This document shows, one piece after another, positions 1 through 8,216 of a stretch of DNA of 64,000 nt. Under the pieces are notes generated by a model, which was given only the letters and a program-made list of their open reading frames with translations, was not told the origin of the DNA and made no database searches. Made by a program: the position numbers and the translations under genes. Every line of letters begins with the position of its first letter. Position 1 is the first letter of the stretch. The stretch is from Synergistaceae bacterium (lineage in GTDB: Bacteria; Synergistota; Synergistia; Synergistales; Aminobacteriaceae), in assembly GCA_017445405.1 (NCBI GenBank), contig JAFSUD010000076.1, positions 1 to 64,000 on the forward strand. The letters are read 5' to 3'.

Positions 1-616
1 CAAGCACAAGAAGCAGTCTGGCGGACACGGACAGTACGGCGACGTGTACATCAGGTACAGGCCGCTGGAAAGAGGAGCGGGCTTCGAGTTCATAGACAGC
101 GTAGTCGGAGGAGCAGTGCCCCGCAACTTCATCCCTGCAGTCGAGAAGGGCTTGCGCGAGTACATGGTCGCAGGGCCGTTAGCAGGCTTCCCGGTCGTCG
201 ACTTCAGCGCAGAACTGTATTACGGAAGCTATCACGACGTTGACAGCTCGGAAATGTCCTTCAAGCTCGCGACGCGCTTATCATTCCGCAAAGGAATCAT
301 GGACGCTAACCCTGTGCTGCTTGAGCCTGTGATGGACGTTGAGGTTACTGTTCCTGAAAGATTCATGGGCGACGTTATGGGAGACTTCAACTCACGCAGA
401 GGACGCATCATGGGCATGGAGGGACACGGAAAACTTCAGGTAGTGAAGGCTCAGTGCCCGCTTGCCGAGATGTTCAGGTACGCGATAATCCTGCGGTCGA
501 TGACTTCGGGAGAGGGATCGTTCTCGATGGAGTACTCGCACTACGAGGAAGTTCCGGGCGACATTGCGAAGAAGGTAATTGCTGCTCACAAGAAGGAAGA
601 AGAGGACGAGGAGTAG
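1..616 (+). CDS. EF-G-like translation factor GTPase (EF-G-2 type), C-terminal part
   Basis: The frame is open from the window edge; the first full codon is at base 2, so only the C-terminal ~204 residues are seen and the GTPase domain lies outside. The start reads KHKKQSGGHGQYGDVYI, the domain IV signature of elongation factor G, followed by a conserved stretch (PRNFIPAVEKG, then GSYHDVDSSEMSFK) and the domain V segment with LLEPVMDVEVTVPE and RRGRIMGMEG. The extra Lys-His-Lys-Lys and the Tyr-Gly-Asp-Val wording resemble the EF-G-2 paralogues rather than the main fusA product. The C-terminus is acidic and Lys-rich. Role: ribosome-associated, precise function of such paralogues is unsettled. 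A hairpin follows the stop codon. Confidence 0.9.
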   Translation, partial: KHKKQSGGHGQYGDVYIRYRPLERGAGFEFIDSVVGGAVPRNFIPAVEKGLREYMVAGPLAGFPVVDFSAELYYGSYHDVDSSEMSFKLATRLSFRKGIMDANPVLLEPVMDVEVTVPERFMGDVMGDFNSRRGRIMGMEGHGKLQVVKAQCPLAEMFRYAIILRSMTSGEGSFSMEYSHYEEVPGDIAKKVIAAHKKEEEDEE

Positions 617-630
617 AATTAAAATTCATG

Positions 631-655
631 CCCTCCTAAGTCATGCTTGGGAGGG
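631..655 (+). terminator. Hairpin after the EF-G-like gene
   Basis: A 10-bp stem (CCCTCCTAAG with CTTGGGAGGG, one G-T pair) with a 5-base loop lies 15 bases after the stop codon and is followed by a short T-containing run. The 3' arm also contains GGGAGG, correctly spaced for the TTG start of the next gene, so terminator and ribosome-binding site overlap. Confidence 0.6.
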
Positions 656-660
656 ATTTA

Positions 661-1863
661 TTGTGTAAGGGAGTGTATTTGTTGGGAAGATTTACTTCAG
701 CGGAAAAATTTATGTTCTGCACAATTTTTATGTTCTTGACCTTGTTCTGTTACTACTACATTTTCTTTCTAGGATACGATGGCCTTGACTGGTGCGATTT
801 TATAACTCAGAGGGCTGTGTGTGAACAGACAATCAAAGGTACTGAAGTATATTTGTTAAGAGGAGATTCCGAGACAATATACATGGGATTTCATGCTATC
901 CCTTGGGGCTGTATTCTCGGCAACATATTTTACCCTGCGTTTCTCTCGGTTGAAGCAGGAAAGATTTACTTTCTCACTCTCAACATAACCGTGCTTATTA
1001 TTTGTTCTTATGTACTGTACAGAAAAATTAAGCCTGTATCTTATGACTTAGGACTGCTTGCTGCTGTTATGTCTGTGTTGTCAGTAGATTTTTTGTTTTC
1101 CATTTACATGGGCAACGGAGGGGCTGTAGTCTGTATGTTTATGCTGATTGCTTGGGCCGTTTGTGATGAACATCCAATTTTTGCCGGAGTATTAACAGGT
1201 TTGGCAATGATTAAGCCTCAAACCGCAGCACTTATGTGTTTAACAATGCTTCTCATGAAACGCGTTAAGCCGCTCATAGTTGGCGCAGTTATCGATGTCG
1301 CAGCGTGGTTTATAGTGTCAGTCATGACAAAACGTGGAATGTTTGAGCTTATCAGTGAATTTCTGTTTTCATCAGACAAATTATCTGATAGCTTCCAAGC
1401 AGGGATATTTACTCTGGCATTCAATAATGGCTTGATAGCTATGGCTTGCAGCATGCTGCTGGGAATTATCTTTGTGCTTATGCTTCACATTTGTATACCT
1501 GAAAATTTACCACAATACTTCAAGATTTATCCTGCTATGCTTGCGGCTAACTTCTGGTGTTATGGCAACTTCACAGACAGCTACATTCTTATAATTCCTG
1601 CAGTAATTTGCTTGTGGCTAATAACGTTTCAGTCTTCAAGCTCAAAACGTTTCATGTGGTTTTCTCTGAGCCTATGGTGTAGTTACGGGCCAATAATCAG
1701 AAGTGTACTGCGTAGATTTCTGTACTTGATATACAAGCCGTTACCTGATGATGCTGTTTTCAGCATATACATTCCCAGAACTATACATGAAGTCGGCCTT
1801 CTTGTCATTGGAATATTGATATGCCTGGAACTCAGGAAGACATACAGCGAGGTACGCTCATGA
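661..1863 (+). CDS. Polytopic membrane protein, GT87 (DUF2029)-like glycosyltransferase
   Basis: A very hydrophobic protein of about 400 residues with roughly nine to eleven predicted membrane segments. The segment around [16 protein letters not shown] matches the Lys-Pro-Gln motif of GT87/DUF2029 polyprenol-phosphate-dependent mannosyl- or arabinosyltransferases; the family link is moderate. The frame also allows an ATG at 643, but that codon lies inside the preceding hairpin, whereas TTG at 661 has GGGAGG six bases upstream, so TTG is preferred. Its stop overlaps the ATG of the next gene (ATGA), so it is translationally coupled to the UDP-galactopyranose-mutase-like flavoprotein, which supports a role in building cell-envelope glycans. 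Lower GC and more AT-rich codons than neighbours hint at horizontal transfer. Confidence 0.6.
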   Translation: MCKGVYLLGRFTSAEKFMFCTIFMFLTLFCYYYIFFLGYDGLDWCDFITQRAVCEQTIKGTEVYLLRGDSETIYMGFHAIPWGCILGNIFYPAFLSVEAGKIYFLTLNITVLIICSYVLYRKIKPVSYDLGLLAAVMSVLSVDFLFSIYMGNGGAVVCMFMLIAWAVCDEHPIFAGVLTGLAMIKPQTAALMCLTMLLMKRVKPLIVGAVIDVAAWFIVSVMTKRGMFELISEFLFSSDKLSDSFQAGIFTLAFNNGLIAMACSMLLGIIFVLMLHICIPENLPQYFKIYPAMLAANFWCYGNFTDSYILIIPAVICLWLITFQSSSSKRFMWFSLSLWCSYGPIIRSVLRRFLYLIYKPLPDDAVFSIYIPRTIHEVGLLVIGILICLELRKTYSEVRS

Positions 1864-3410
1864 AGAAGGTATTAATTATCGGAGCAGGCCCGGCAGGACT
1901 CACCGCAGCATACGAAATTTTACGGACTGGGGGGGGGGACTATTCCGTAAAAGTCTTTGAGGAATCCTCCTGCATGGGTGGCATCTCCCGCACAGTTACT
2001 CACAACGGCAACCGTATGGATATGGGCGGACATCGCTTCTTCTCCAAAGTCCCGGAGGTCAATAACTGGTGGCAGAACATGATGCCGACTCAGGGAGCAC
2101 TACCCTACGACGACAAACTACTCGGGCGAACTTCAGCCATCACTCCCGGAGGCCCTGATCCGGAAAAGACTGACCGCGTAATGCTCAAGCGCAACAGACT
2201 CTCGCGCATACTCTTCAACAGCAGATTCTTCGATTACCCGATAAGCCTCAAGTTCTCGACAATCCGCAATATGGGCTTCTTCACAACTCTTGCAGCTGGC
2301 TTCAGCTATCTCAAGTCCGCAGCCTTCAAGCGTCAAGAGAAATCCTTAGAGGACTTCTACATCAACCGCTTCGGGAAAAAGTTATACTCTATGTTCTTTG
2401 AGAACTACACACTGAACTTGTGGGGAAGGCATCCGAGCGAGATTTCTCCTGAGTGGGGAGCACAGAGGGTAAAAGGCTTATCCATCACCGCAATCTTGAT
2501 AGATATTCTCGGCAAGGTCTTTCACGTATCATCGCGCAAAGTTGAGACATCATTAATTGAGGAGTTCTCTTATCCCAAGTTAGGGCCGGGTCAGCTCTGG
2601 GAGATAACGGCTGACGAAATCCGGAAGATGGGCGGACAAATTATTACTGATGCGCAGGTAACAGGCCTTCACGTACACGATAACGCAATCACTGAGCTGA
2701 CATACACCAGAGACGGCCAAGAGTTCACGGAATCGGGAGACATAGTGATTTCATCAATGCCTGTGAAAGACTTAGTAGCTGGAATGAACGGTGTACCCTC
2801 ACACATCGCAGAGATAGCTTCAGGTCTGCCCTACAGGGACTACATGACAGCAGGAGTCCTCGTGAAGTCTCTTAACCTCAAGAATCAGACCAGCATCAAG
2901 ACTCTCGGCAATATCATTCCGGACAACTGGATATATGTTCATGACCGAAACGTGAAGATGGGGCGCATTCAGGTCTTCAACAACTGGTCGCCCTACATGG
3001 TCAATGACCCCGAGCACACAGTCTGGCTCGGACTCGAGTACTTCTGCAGCGAGGGCGACTCTCTCTGGTCAATGACTGATGAGGAGTTCTCAGAAATGGC
3101 GGTAAGCGAGATGCTCAAAATGGGGCTGATAACCTCGCGCGATGATGTCCTCGACACCCACGCCGAGCGCGTCAAGAAAGCCTACCCTGCCTACTTTGAC
3201 ACCTACGAGCACATGGACGAACTCCGGGCCTTCCTCGACACAATCCCGAATCTTTACTGCGTCGGGCGCAACGGACAGCACCGCTACAACAATATAGATC
3301 ACTCAATGTGCACGGCGTTTGAGGCGGTCAGGAATATTCTTAGCGGAAGGACTGACAAGAGCAATATCTGGAACGTCAACACCGAGAAGGAATACCACGA
3401 GAGCAAATAA
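1860..3410 (+). CDS. FAD-dependent oxidoreductase, UDP-galactopyranose-mutase/protoporphyrinogen-oxidase-like
   Basis: 516 residues. The N-terminus has the Rossmann FAD-binding motif [14 protein letters not shown] (GxGxxG) and an acidic residue about 20 residues on, then [20 protein letters not shown], typical of the glutathione-reductase-2 fold flavoproteins related to UDP-galactopyranose mutase. The C-terminus has [11 protein letters not shown], the second FAD contact of this group. Such genes sit in polysaccharide loci, and the coupled GT87-like gene upstream agrees. ATG at 1860 overlaps the upstream stop. A run of ten G encodes Gly-Gly-Gly at about residues 24-26, between the first helix and the second beta strand; a one-base slip there would kill the protein early. 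The gene is in frame as read. Confidence 0.75.
   Translation: MKKVLIIGAGPAGLTAAYEILRTGGGDYSVKVFEESSCMGGISRTVTHNGNRMDMGGHRFFSKVPEVNNWWQNMMPTQGALPYDDKLLGRTSAITPGGPDPEKTDRVMLKRNRLSRILFNSRFFDYPISLKFSTIRNMGFFTTLAAGFSYLKSAAFKRQEKSLEDFYINRFGKKLYSMFFENYTLNLWGRHPSEISPEWGAQRVKGLSITAILIDILGKVFHVSSRKVETSLIEEFSYPKLGPGQLWEITADEIRKMGGQIITDAQVTGLHVHDNAITELTYTRDGQEFTESGDIVISSMPVKDLVAGMNGVPSHIAEIASGLPYRDYMTAGVLVKSLNLKNQTSIKTLGNIIPDNWIYVHDRNVKMGRIQVFNNWSPYMVNDPEHTVWLGLEYFCSEGDSLWSMTDEEFSEMAVSEMLKMGLITSRDDVLDTHAERVKKAYPAYFDTYEHMDELRAFLDTIPNLYCVGRNGQHRYNNIDHSMCTAFEAVRNILSGRTDKSNIWNVNTEKEYHESK
1929..1938 (+). repeat. Poly-G tract (G10) inside the flavoprotein gene
   Basis: Ten consecutive G bases fall within codons 24-27 of the UDP-galactopyranose-mutase-like gene. 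Homopolymers of this length are prone to replication slippage; any change not divisible by three truncates the product after about 30-60 residues. It is one of four frame-shifting repeats in glycan genes of this window. Confidence 0.9.
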
Positions 3411-3420
3411 GCAAAAAATA

Positions 3421-3444
3421 TCCCTCCCAGATTTCCGGGAGGGT
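3421..3444. terminator. Bidirectional terminator between convergent genes
   Basis: A perfect 7-bp stem CCCTCCC/GGGAGGG lies between the convergent flavoprotein gene and the tail-anchored protein gene. On the plus strand it is followed by TTTATTATTG; on the minus strand by an AT-rich run with six T, so it can serve both genes. Confidence 0.7.
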
Positions 3445-3456
3445 TTATTATTGTGT

Positions 3457-4485
3457 CTACAGGAAAAAGTACCTTATCACGAACAGCAACGCTATCAATG
3501 CTCCGCCAAGAAGCCCGAAGAACAATATATCACCCAAGAATGACATTCCGTGCCCCTGCTGCTCGGGCTGCGGCTTGTCCTCCTTTATCTGAATCTTTAA
3601 GTCCTTCGTGATAGTAACTGCTCCCCGTATCTCGTCGCTTATCTTCACGTAGATGAACTTCTTGCCCGCAGTGTCCCGTATCTCGTCAACAGGAAACATC
3701 GGCTCTATGTTGTTATCCTCCATGTACTTCTTGACAAGCGCGCTCGTGCCTTCTCCCTCAATCTTCACGCCGATAATGTCTCCCGGCACAATCTCGGAAG
3801 ATGCCTTGCCCTTCGTGGGGTCAACAAGCGGTGAGCACATTATTATCGTGCCCTCAAAGTTTGAGTTTTCCTTTACTTTCTCTTCCTCTTCGGCCTTCTC
3901 GCGTTCTTCCTGTTCACGCTGCATCTTTGCGAGCTGCTCGGGACTCGGAGGAAGGGGCTTCACTATCTTTGCGCGTTCGAGTTCCTTTCTCGACACCGGC
4001 TCTGCATCGGTCGTAGCACTGAACACGCACTGCGTCATCCCCTCAAAGCTCCTGCGGTACATGCTCTCTATCTGCTTCAGCTTTGGGCGCGTGTAGTTCT
4101 CGTAGAGCTTCTTCTTCTCCTCAATCTTCAGAATACCCTTGAGCTGTTCCTGAAGTTTTCCGCCCCAGTCCTTATCCAGAGGCCCCATCTGCGGAAGTTT
4201 CTTGACGAATGACCGCCAGGCCTGAGACGACTCGATAAGCACTCCGGCAGAGTAAGGCTTTGCGAGCCAGAATACCTGAAACACTGTCTTTCCCGTCTTG
4301 CCCTCAAAGACTACGCAGAATCCTCCGCCCATATCTCCGCGCGACGGCGTGAACGTCGACTTCAGCGCAAGAAACTCCGGCTCGTTGTTCTTGGCCGGTT
4401 CGGGCTTGGGAGCAGGAGGTTCTTCATGTTTTGCGGTTGCTGCAGCTATGTCCCTTATGTCAATATCAAGGCGTTCTTCCGGCAT
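3457..4485 (-). CDS. Hypothetical tail-anchored protein
   Basis: 342 residues, not recognised. The N-terminal ~45 residues are Pro/Lys/Glu-rich. A folded region (about 50-170) follows, then a charged Lys/Glu stretch near 190-205 likely to form a coiled coil, then a second region (about 215-300) with beta-rich character. Residues ~318-341 form a single strong membrane segment at the very C-terminus, so the bulk is probably cytoplasmic and anchored by its tail; there is no signal peptide. The zinc-ribbon miniprotein gene lies just upstream with 6 bases between stop and this start, so the two form an operon. Function unknown. Confidence 0.6.
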   Translation of the reverse strand: MPEERLDIDIRDIAAATAKHEEPPAPKPEPAKNNEPEFLALKSTFTPSRGDMGGGFCVVFEGKTGKTVFQVFWLAKPYSAGVLIESSQAWRSFVKKLPQMGPLDKDWGGKLQEQLKGILKIEEKKKLYENYTRPKLKQIESMYRRSFEGMTQCVFSATTDAEPVSRKELERAKIVKPLPPSPEQLAKMQREQEEREKAEEEEKVKENSNFEGTIIMCSPLVDPTKGKASSEIVPGDIIGVKIEGEGTSALVKKYMEDNNIEPMFPVDEIRDTAGKKFIYVKISDEIRGAVTITKDLKIQIKEDKPQPEQQGHGMSFLGDILFFGLLGGALIALLFVIRYFFL

Positions 4486-4491
4486 AATTAA

Positions 4492-4653
4492 CTACCTTGC
4501 TGAATAGCTCTTGCTGCTCCATGATTTGCCGCGCGGGATCTCTCCGGACACAAGCTCGAGGTAACGGCTCATGCATTCGGGGCAGCGTCTTGTCTGCGAA
4601 GATGAGTCCAGCTCAAATTCTTTCTTGCACTCAAGGCATCTGAACTTTGCCAT
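4492..4653 (-). CDS. Small zinc-ribbon protein (53 aa)
   Basis: A short frame of 53 codons preceded by GGAGG nine bases from ATG. The product has two Cys-x-x-Cys knuckles, CLEC at residues 6-9 and CPEC at 24-27, spaced as in a single zinc ribbon, then a basic Ser/Lys-rich tail. It resembles the FmdB-like or rubredoxin-type regulatory miniproteins in shape, but no specific family is claimed. It is the first gene of a two-gene operon with the tail-anchored protein, and is divergent from the CAP-protein gene. Confidence 0.7.
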   Translation of the reverse strand: MAKFRCLECKKEFELDSSSQTRRCPECMSRYLELVSGEIPRGKSWSSKSYSAR

Positions 4654-4789
4654 GATTTATATTCCTCCATGAAATAATATGTGTAGAATTGCCTGTGATT
4701 ATAGCCCGTAAAAACTTTACTTGCAAACCGCCGGAATATGCCTCAGAAAATACGAATATTTTACGTAATTTTTTTCACGGAAAATTAAT

Positions 4790-4795
4790 TATAAT
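4790..4795 (+). promoter_or_regulatory. Candidate -10 box for the CAP-protein operon
   Basis: The 229-base divergent region between the zinc-ribbon gene and the CAP gene is strongly AT-rich and holds a perfect TATAAT about 88 bases before the CAP start. The -35 region is weak, so this is a by-eye suggestion only. Confidence 0.35.
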
Positions 4796-4882
4796 AGTGC
4801 ACAATTTCACAAGACACTTATTAATTCATATATACCTGAAGAAAACTGCGTAACGTTTTTGTTCTGGAGGCTGTAATTTATC

Positions 4883-6115
4883 GTGAAGCTGAAGAGATTT
4901 TCTGCAGTCCTGTTAATGCTATTCATGTCCGCATCAGCTTATGCGTCGGACGTTTACGACTCTGAACCGACATTCTCGCCGTATTATGCCGGGGCGGTTA
5001 AGAGTTCTGTACTCTATGAGGCGTTGAACGAGCTGAACTATATACGCTGGCTTATCGGAGTCCCGAACAACGTAATGCTTGACACAGAATTAACACGCAG
5101 GGCACAGCACGGAGCAGTTCTCCTTGATGCACTCGACACTCTCACGCACACCCCGGCCAAGCCCGCAGACATGAGCAATGAGTTCTACAGCTTGGGTTAT
5201 GATGCAGCGAGTCACGGAAATATCGCCGTCGCAAAAATCTCTTCCGGCGCGGGAGTTCAGGGCAACATCTCACTGAGCTACAGCACAAAGCTCTACATGA
5301 AGGACTCCGACAGCTACAACATCTCCGAAGTCGGGCACAGAAGGTGGCTCATGAACCCGAGACTCACCCGAACCGGCTTCGGCATCAGCACACGGAACGG
5401 CTACGCAGTTACTTACGTCATCGAGGAGTTCAGCAGCGGCTCGCAGAACATGACTCAGGAGGAATATTCCCGCTATCTCGAGTGGCTGAGGTGGCCTGTA
5501 GCTGACGAGTTCATCACTTGGCCGACATCTAAGCATCCTCATCCGCTCTCCTACTTTGACGCAGAGACGGCATGGTCGGTTACTCTGAACAGGGATATAT
5601 TCGGCACAGCAAGCACAGAAAATGTTACAGTAAGGCTCACTCGCCAGCGGGACGGCAGGACGTGGACGTTCAGCAATTCAGGTAGCAATGGCTACTTCAA
5701 TGTTACAGATGCAGGAGTGGCCTATGACCAGTGCATAATCTTCCGGCCTGAAGGAGTCAGCTCTTACAATAACAATGAGCGTTGGACTGTCGATATTTCG
5801 GGGCTTCTGCGCAGAAACGGAGTTCAGGGCAATATCTCATACACTGTGCTTTTCACTGAATCTGCAACCGGCTACGAAGACCAGAATGTATATGAAGCAC
5901 CCGGCGTGAACAAAGATGTTCCGGTAAGGCGTGAAGTATATTATTACTATTACGACAAGGACGGCAACATTCACTATTACTACTATGACGAGAACGGCAG
6001 GAGGCATGAAAAGGATAATGATTTCTGGCAGTGCAATTCTGGCTTAGGCATAATCACGGCCGGATTAATTCTGGGAATCCCGCGCAGAAAAAAGTATGCG
6101 TTGGAAGATAAATAG
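4883..6115 (+). CDS. Exported CAP-domain (SCP/PR1) protein with Synergist-type C-terminal sorting tail
   Basis: 410 residues from a GTG start with GGAGG upstream. A signal peptide ends near SASAYA (residue ~22). Residues ~50-200 form a CAP domain: LNELNYIRWLIGVPNN opens it, and the SEVGHRRWLMNP segment carries the conserved His. The C-terminal third is beta-rich, ending in two Tyr-rich repeats (YYYYYDKDGN, HYYYYDENG). The last residues read Cys-Asn-Ser-Gly, a hydrophobic stretch, then RRKK; this fits, by recollection, the Synergist-CTERM sorting signal, implying processing and surface attachment at the Cys. Only 24 bases separate it from mglB, so it may be co-transcribed with the sugar importer. 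Confidence 0.75.
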   Translation: MKLKRFSAVLLMLFMSASAYASDVYDSEPTFSPYYAGAVKSSVLYEALNELNYIRWLIGVPNNVMLDTELTRRAQHGAVLLDALDTLTHTPAKPADMSNEFYSLGYDAASHGNIAVAKISSGAGVQGNISLSYSTKLYMKDSDSYNISEVGHRRWLMNPRLTRTGFGISTRNGYAVTYVIEEFSSGSQNMTQEEYSRYLEWLRWPVADEFITWPTSKHPHPLSYFDAETAWSVTLNRDIFGTASTENVTVRLTRQRDGRTWTFSNSGSNGYFNVTDAGVAYDQCIIFRPEGVSSYNNNERWTVDISGLLRRNGVQGNISYTVLFTESATGYEDQNVYEAPGVNKDVPVRREVYYYYYDKDGNIHYYYYDENGRRHEKDNDFWQCNSGLGIITAGLILGIPRRKKYALEDK

Positions 6116-6139
6116 TTTATTTTTAGGAGGTAAATTATC

Positions 6140-7153
6140 GTGAAGAAGTTAGCAGTAATCGCAGCAGCAGTATTAGCACTCTCGGCAGTAGCAGCATTTG
6201 CCGCAAGTGATGCCCTCGTCGGCGCGTGCATCTACAAGTTCGATGACACGTTCATGACCGGTGTCCGCAACGCAATGCGCGCAGAGATGGAGAAGCAGGG
6301 CGGAGAGCTCGAGATCGTCGACAGCCAGAACCGCCAGCCCACGCAGAACGATCAGGTCGATGCGTACATCTCCAAAGGCGCAAATGCCCTCATCGTCAAC
6401 CCCGTTGACCGCACAGCAGCAGAGCCGCTCATGCAGAAGGCAAAGGCAGAAGGCCTCCCGATCGTGTTCGTGAACCGCGAGCCTTACGCAGAAGTCATGA
6501 ATGCTTACGACAAGATCTGGTACGTCGGAGCAAAGGCCGAAGAGTCCGGCACGCAGTCAGGACAGATCATCGCCGACTACTTCAAGAACAACCCGAAGGC
6601 TGACCGCAACGGCGACGGCAAGATTCAGTACATCATGATTCGCGGAGAGCAGGGACACCAAGACGCAACCCTCAGAACAGAGTACTCACTGAAGGCCATC
6701 AAGGACGCAGGATTTGAGGTAGTCGAACTGGGCAACGACACCGCCAACTGGGACAAGGTTCAGGCCACCGACAAGATGAAGGGCTTCATCTCCGCAGTGG
6801 GCATCGACAACATCGAGGCAGTCCTCGCGAATAACGACGATATGGCACTCGGCGCAATCGAGGCACTCAAGGCAGAGGGCTACAACATGGGCGACGCAGG
6901 CAAGTACATTCCTGTAGTCGGTGTTGACGCGACAGCTCCCGCACTCGAGGCAATGAGCAAGGGCGAGATGCTCGGCACAGTCCTTAACGACGCAGACAAC
7001 CAAGGCTTTGCAGCAGTCAGAGTCGCAGTTGTGGCAGCAGATGAGAAGCCTGTAACTGAGGAGTCGATCGGCTACACCATCACTGACGGAAAGTACATCT
7101 GGATTCCTTACAGACCTGTTACCGTCGAGAACTACAAAGAGTTCATGAAGTAG
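6140..7153 (+). CDS. mglB: Galactose/methyl-galactoside-type sugar-binding protein MglB (copy 1)
   Basis: 337 residues from GTG with AGGAGG nine bases upstream; the signal peptide ends near AAFA (about residue 21). The periplasmic-binding-protein type I fold is clear: DNQ-like ligand contacts in the QNRQPTQNDQVDAYI segment, NPVDRTAAEPLM, FVNREP, the DRNGDGKIQYI calcium-site-like loop typical of MglB, and VLANNDDMALGAIEALK and VVGVDATAPALEAM near the C-terminal lobe. It delivers sugar, probably galactose or glucose, to MglA/MglC encoded downstream. Organism envelope type is diderm, so it would be periplasmic. About 60 percent similar by eye to the next gene, a tandem paralogue. Confidence 0.85.
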   Translation: MKKLAVIAAAVLALSAVAAFAASDALVGACIYKFDDTFMTGVRNAMRAEMEKQGGELEIVDSQNRQPTQNDQVDAYISKGANALIVNPVDRTAAEPLMQKAKAEGLPIVFVNREPYAEVMNAYDKIWYVGAKAEESGTQSGQIIADYFKNNPKADRNGDGKIQYIMIRGEQGHQDATLRTEYSLKAIKDAGFEVVELGNDTANWDKVQATDKMKGFISAVGIDNIEAVLANNDDMALGAIEALKAEGYNMGDAGKYIPVVGVDATAPALEAMSKGEMLGTVLNDADNQGFAAVRVAVVAADEKPVTEESIGYTITDGKYIWIPYRPVTVENYKEFMK

Positions 7154-7172
7154 AGACAACGTGATTCTTATT

Positions 7173-7197
7173 GCCCCCGTTGAAATCCGGCGGGGGT
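7173..7197 (+). terminator. Hairpin between the two mglB genes
   Basis: A GC-rich stem (GCCCCCG with CGGGGG, short loop) followed by TTTATTTG sits 20 bases after the first mglB stop and 27 bases before the second mglB start. It is likely a partial terminator or mRNA-stabilising hairpin giving excess of the first binding protein over the transporter. Confidence 0.55.
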
Positions 7198-7223
7198 TTA
7201 TTTGATGAAAGAGGTGAAATTTC

Positions 7224-8216
7224 TTGCGTAAAGTTTTTATGACAGCATTAGTGCTTGTTCTGGCAGTTGCTTGCTGTGCTCATGCTGACGAAGTGAAAAT
7301 AGGCGCATGTATATACAGATTCAATGACGCGTTCATGCTGAGGTTCAGAAATGCGATGTCGGCAGAGAGTGAGAAACTCGGTGCAGTGATAACCATAGCT
7401 GACGGCCAGGATAACCAGACTACACAGGATGAACAGGTTGATGCGTTTATCGCAGACGGCGTGAATGTTCTGATAGTGAATACTGTTGACCGGATGGCTT
7501 CACAGTCAATCATCGACAAAGCCAAAGCCGCAAATATTCCCGTCGTGTTCATCAACAGAGAGCCGACTCCAGAGATGCTTGCGACTTACGACAAAGCCTA
7601 TTACGTCGGAGCGAAGGCCGAAGAGTCAGGCACAGAAACCGGAGAGCTGGTAGCGTCATACTTCAAGGCACATCCTGAAGCGGACAAGAACAAGGACGGT
7701 AAATTGCAGTTCATCCTCCTGAAGGGGCAGAATGGGCATCAGGATATGATTCTGCGCTCGAAATACTCGGTTGAAGCTGTGAAGAATGCAGGGATTGAGC
7801 CTGTAGAACTCGCAAGCGCAATAGCCAACTGGGACAAGCTCGAGGCAATGAAGATAATGAACGGCTTCATCATGTCGATCGGCCCAGAGAACATCGAGGC
7901 AGTAATCGCTAACAATGACGAAATGGCACTTGGGGCTATCGAGGCACTGAAGGCTCAGGACTACAACACCGGCAATCCTGAGGCATACATCCCAGTTGTC
8001 GGAGTCGATGCGAACGCTTCAGCACTCGAGGCGATGGATAAGGGCGAAATGCTCGGGACAGTCCTCAATGATGCGGATAATCAGGGAATCTCTGCGGTGA
8101 GACTTGCTGCTGCTCTTGCTGAGGGCAAGGACACCGGCACGATAGGCTACGAGATAACTGACGGAAAATATATCTGGATACCGTACCAGAAAGTTACGAG
8201 AGGTGAGAAACAGTGA
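7224..8216 (+). CDS. Sugar-binding protein, MglB paralogue (copy 2)
   Basis: 330 residues from TTG, preceded by GAGGTGA. The signal peptide ends near CCAHA. It keeps all MglB hallmarks: QDNQTTQDEQVDAFI, NTVDRMASQSI, FINREP, the DKNKDGKLQFI loop (calcium-site-like) and VIANNDEMALGAIEALK. Being the gene directly coupled to mglA (its TGA overlaps the GTG start), it is probably an alternative receptor for the same permease with different ligand preference. The two copies differ most in the N-lobe surface and near the C-terminus, which is shorter here. Confidence 0.82.
   Translation: MRKVFMTALVLVLAVACCAHADEVKIGACIYRFNDAFMLRFRNAMSAESEKLGAVITIADGQDNQTTQDEQVDAFIADGVNVLIVNTVDRMASQSIIDKAKAANIPVVFINREPTPEMLATYDKAYYVGAKAEESGTETGELVASYFKAHPEADKNKDGKLQFILLKGQNGHQDMILRSKYSVEAVKNAGIEPVELASAIANWDKLEAMKIMNGFIMSIGPENIEAVIANNDEMALGAIEALKAQDYNTGNPEAYIPVVGVDANASALEAMDKGEMLGTVLNDADNQGISAVRLAAALAEGKDTGTIGYEITDGKYIWIPYQKVTRGEKQ

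Noticed and set aside
643-660. ATG at 643 as start of the GT87-like gene
   Set aside because: It lies within the terminator hairpin of the upstream gene and has no ribosome site, unlike TTG at 661.
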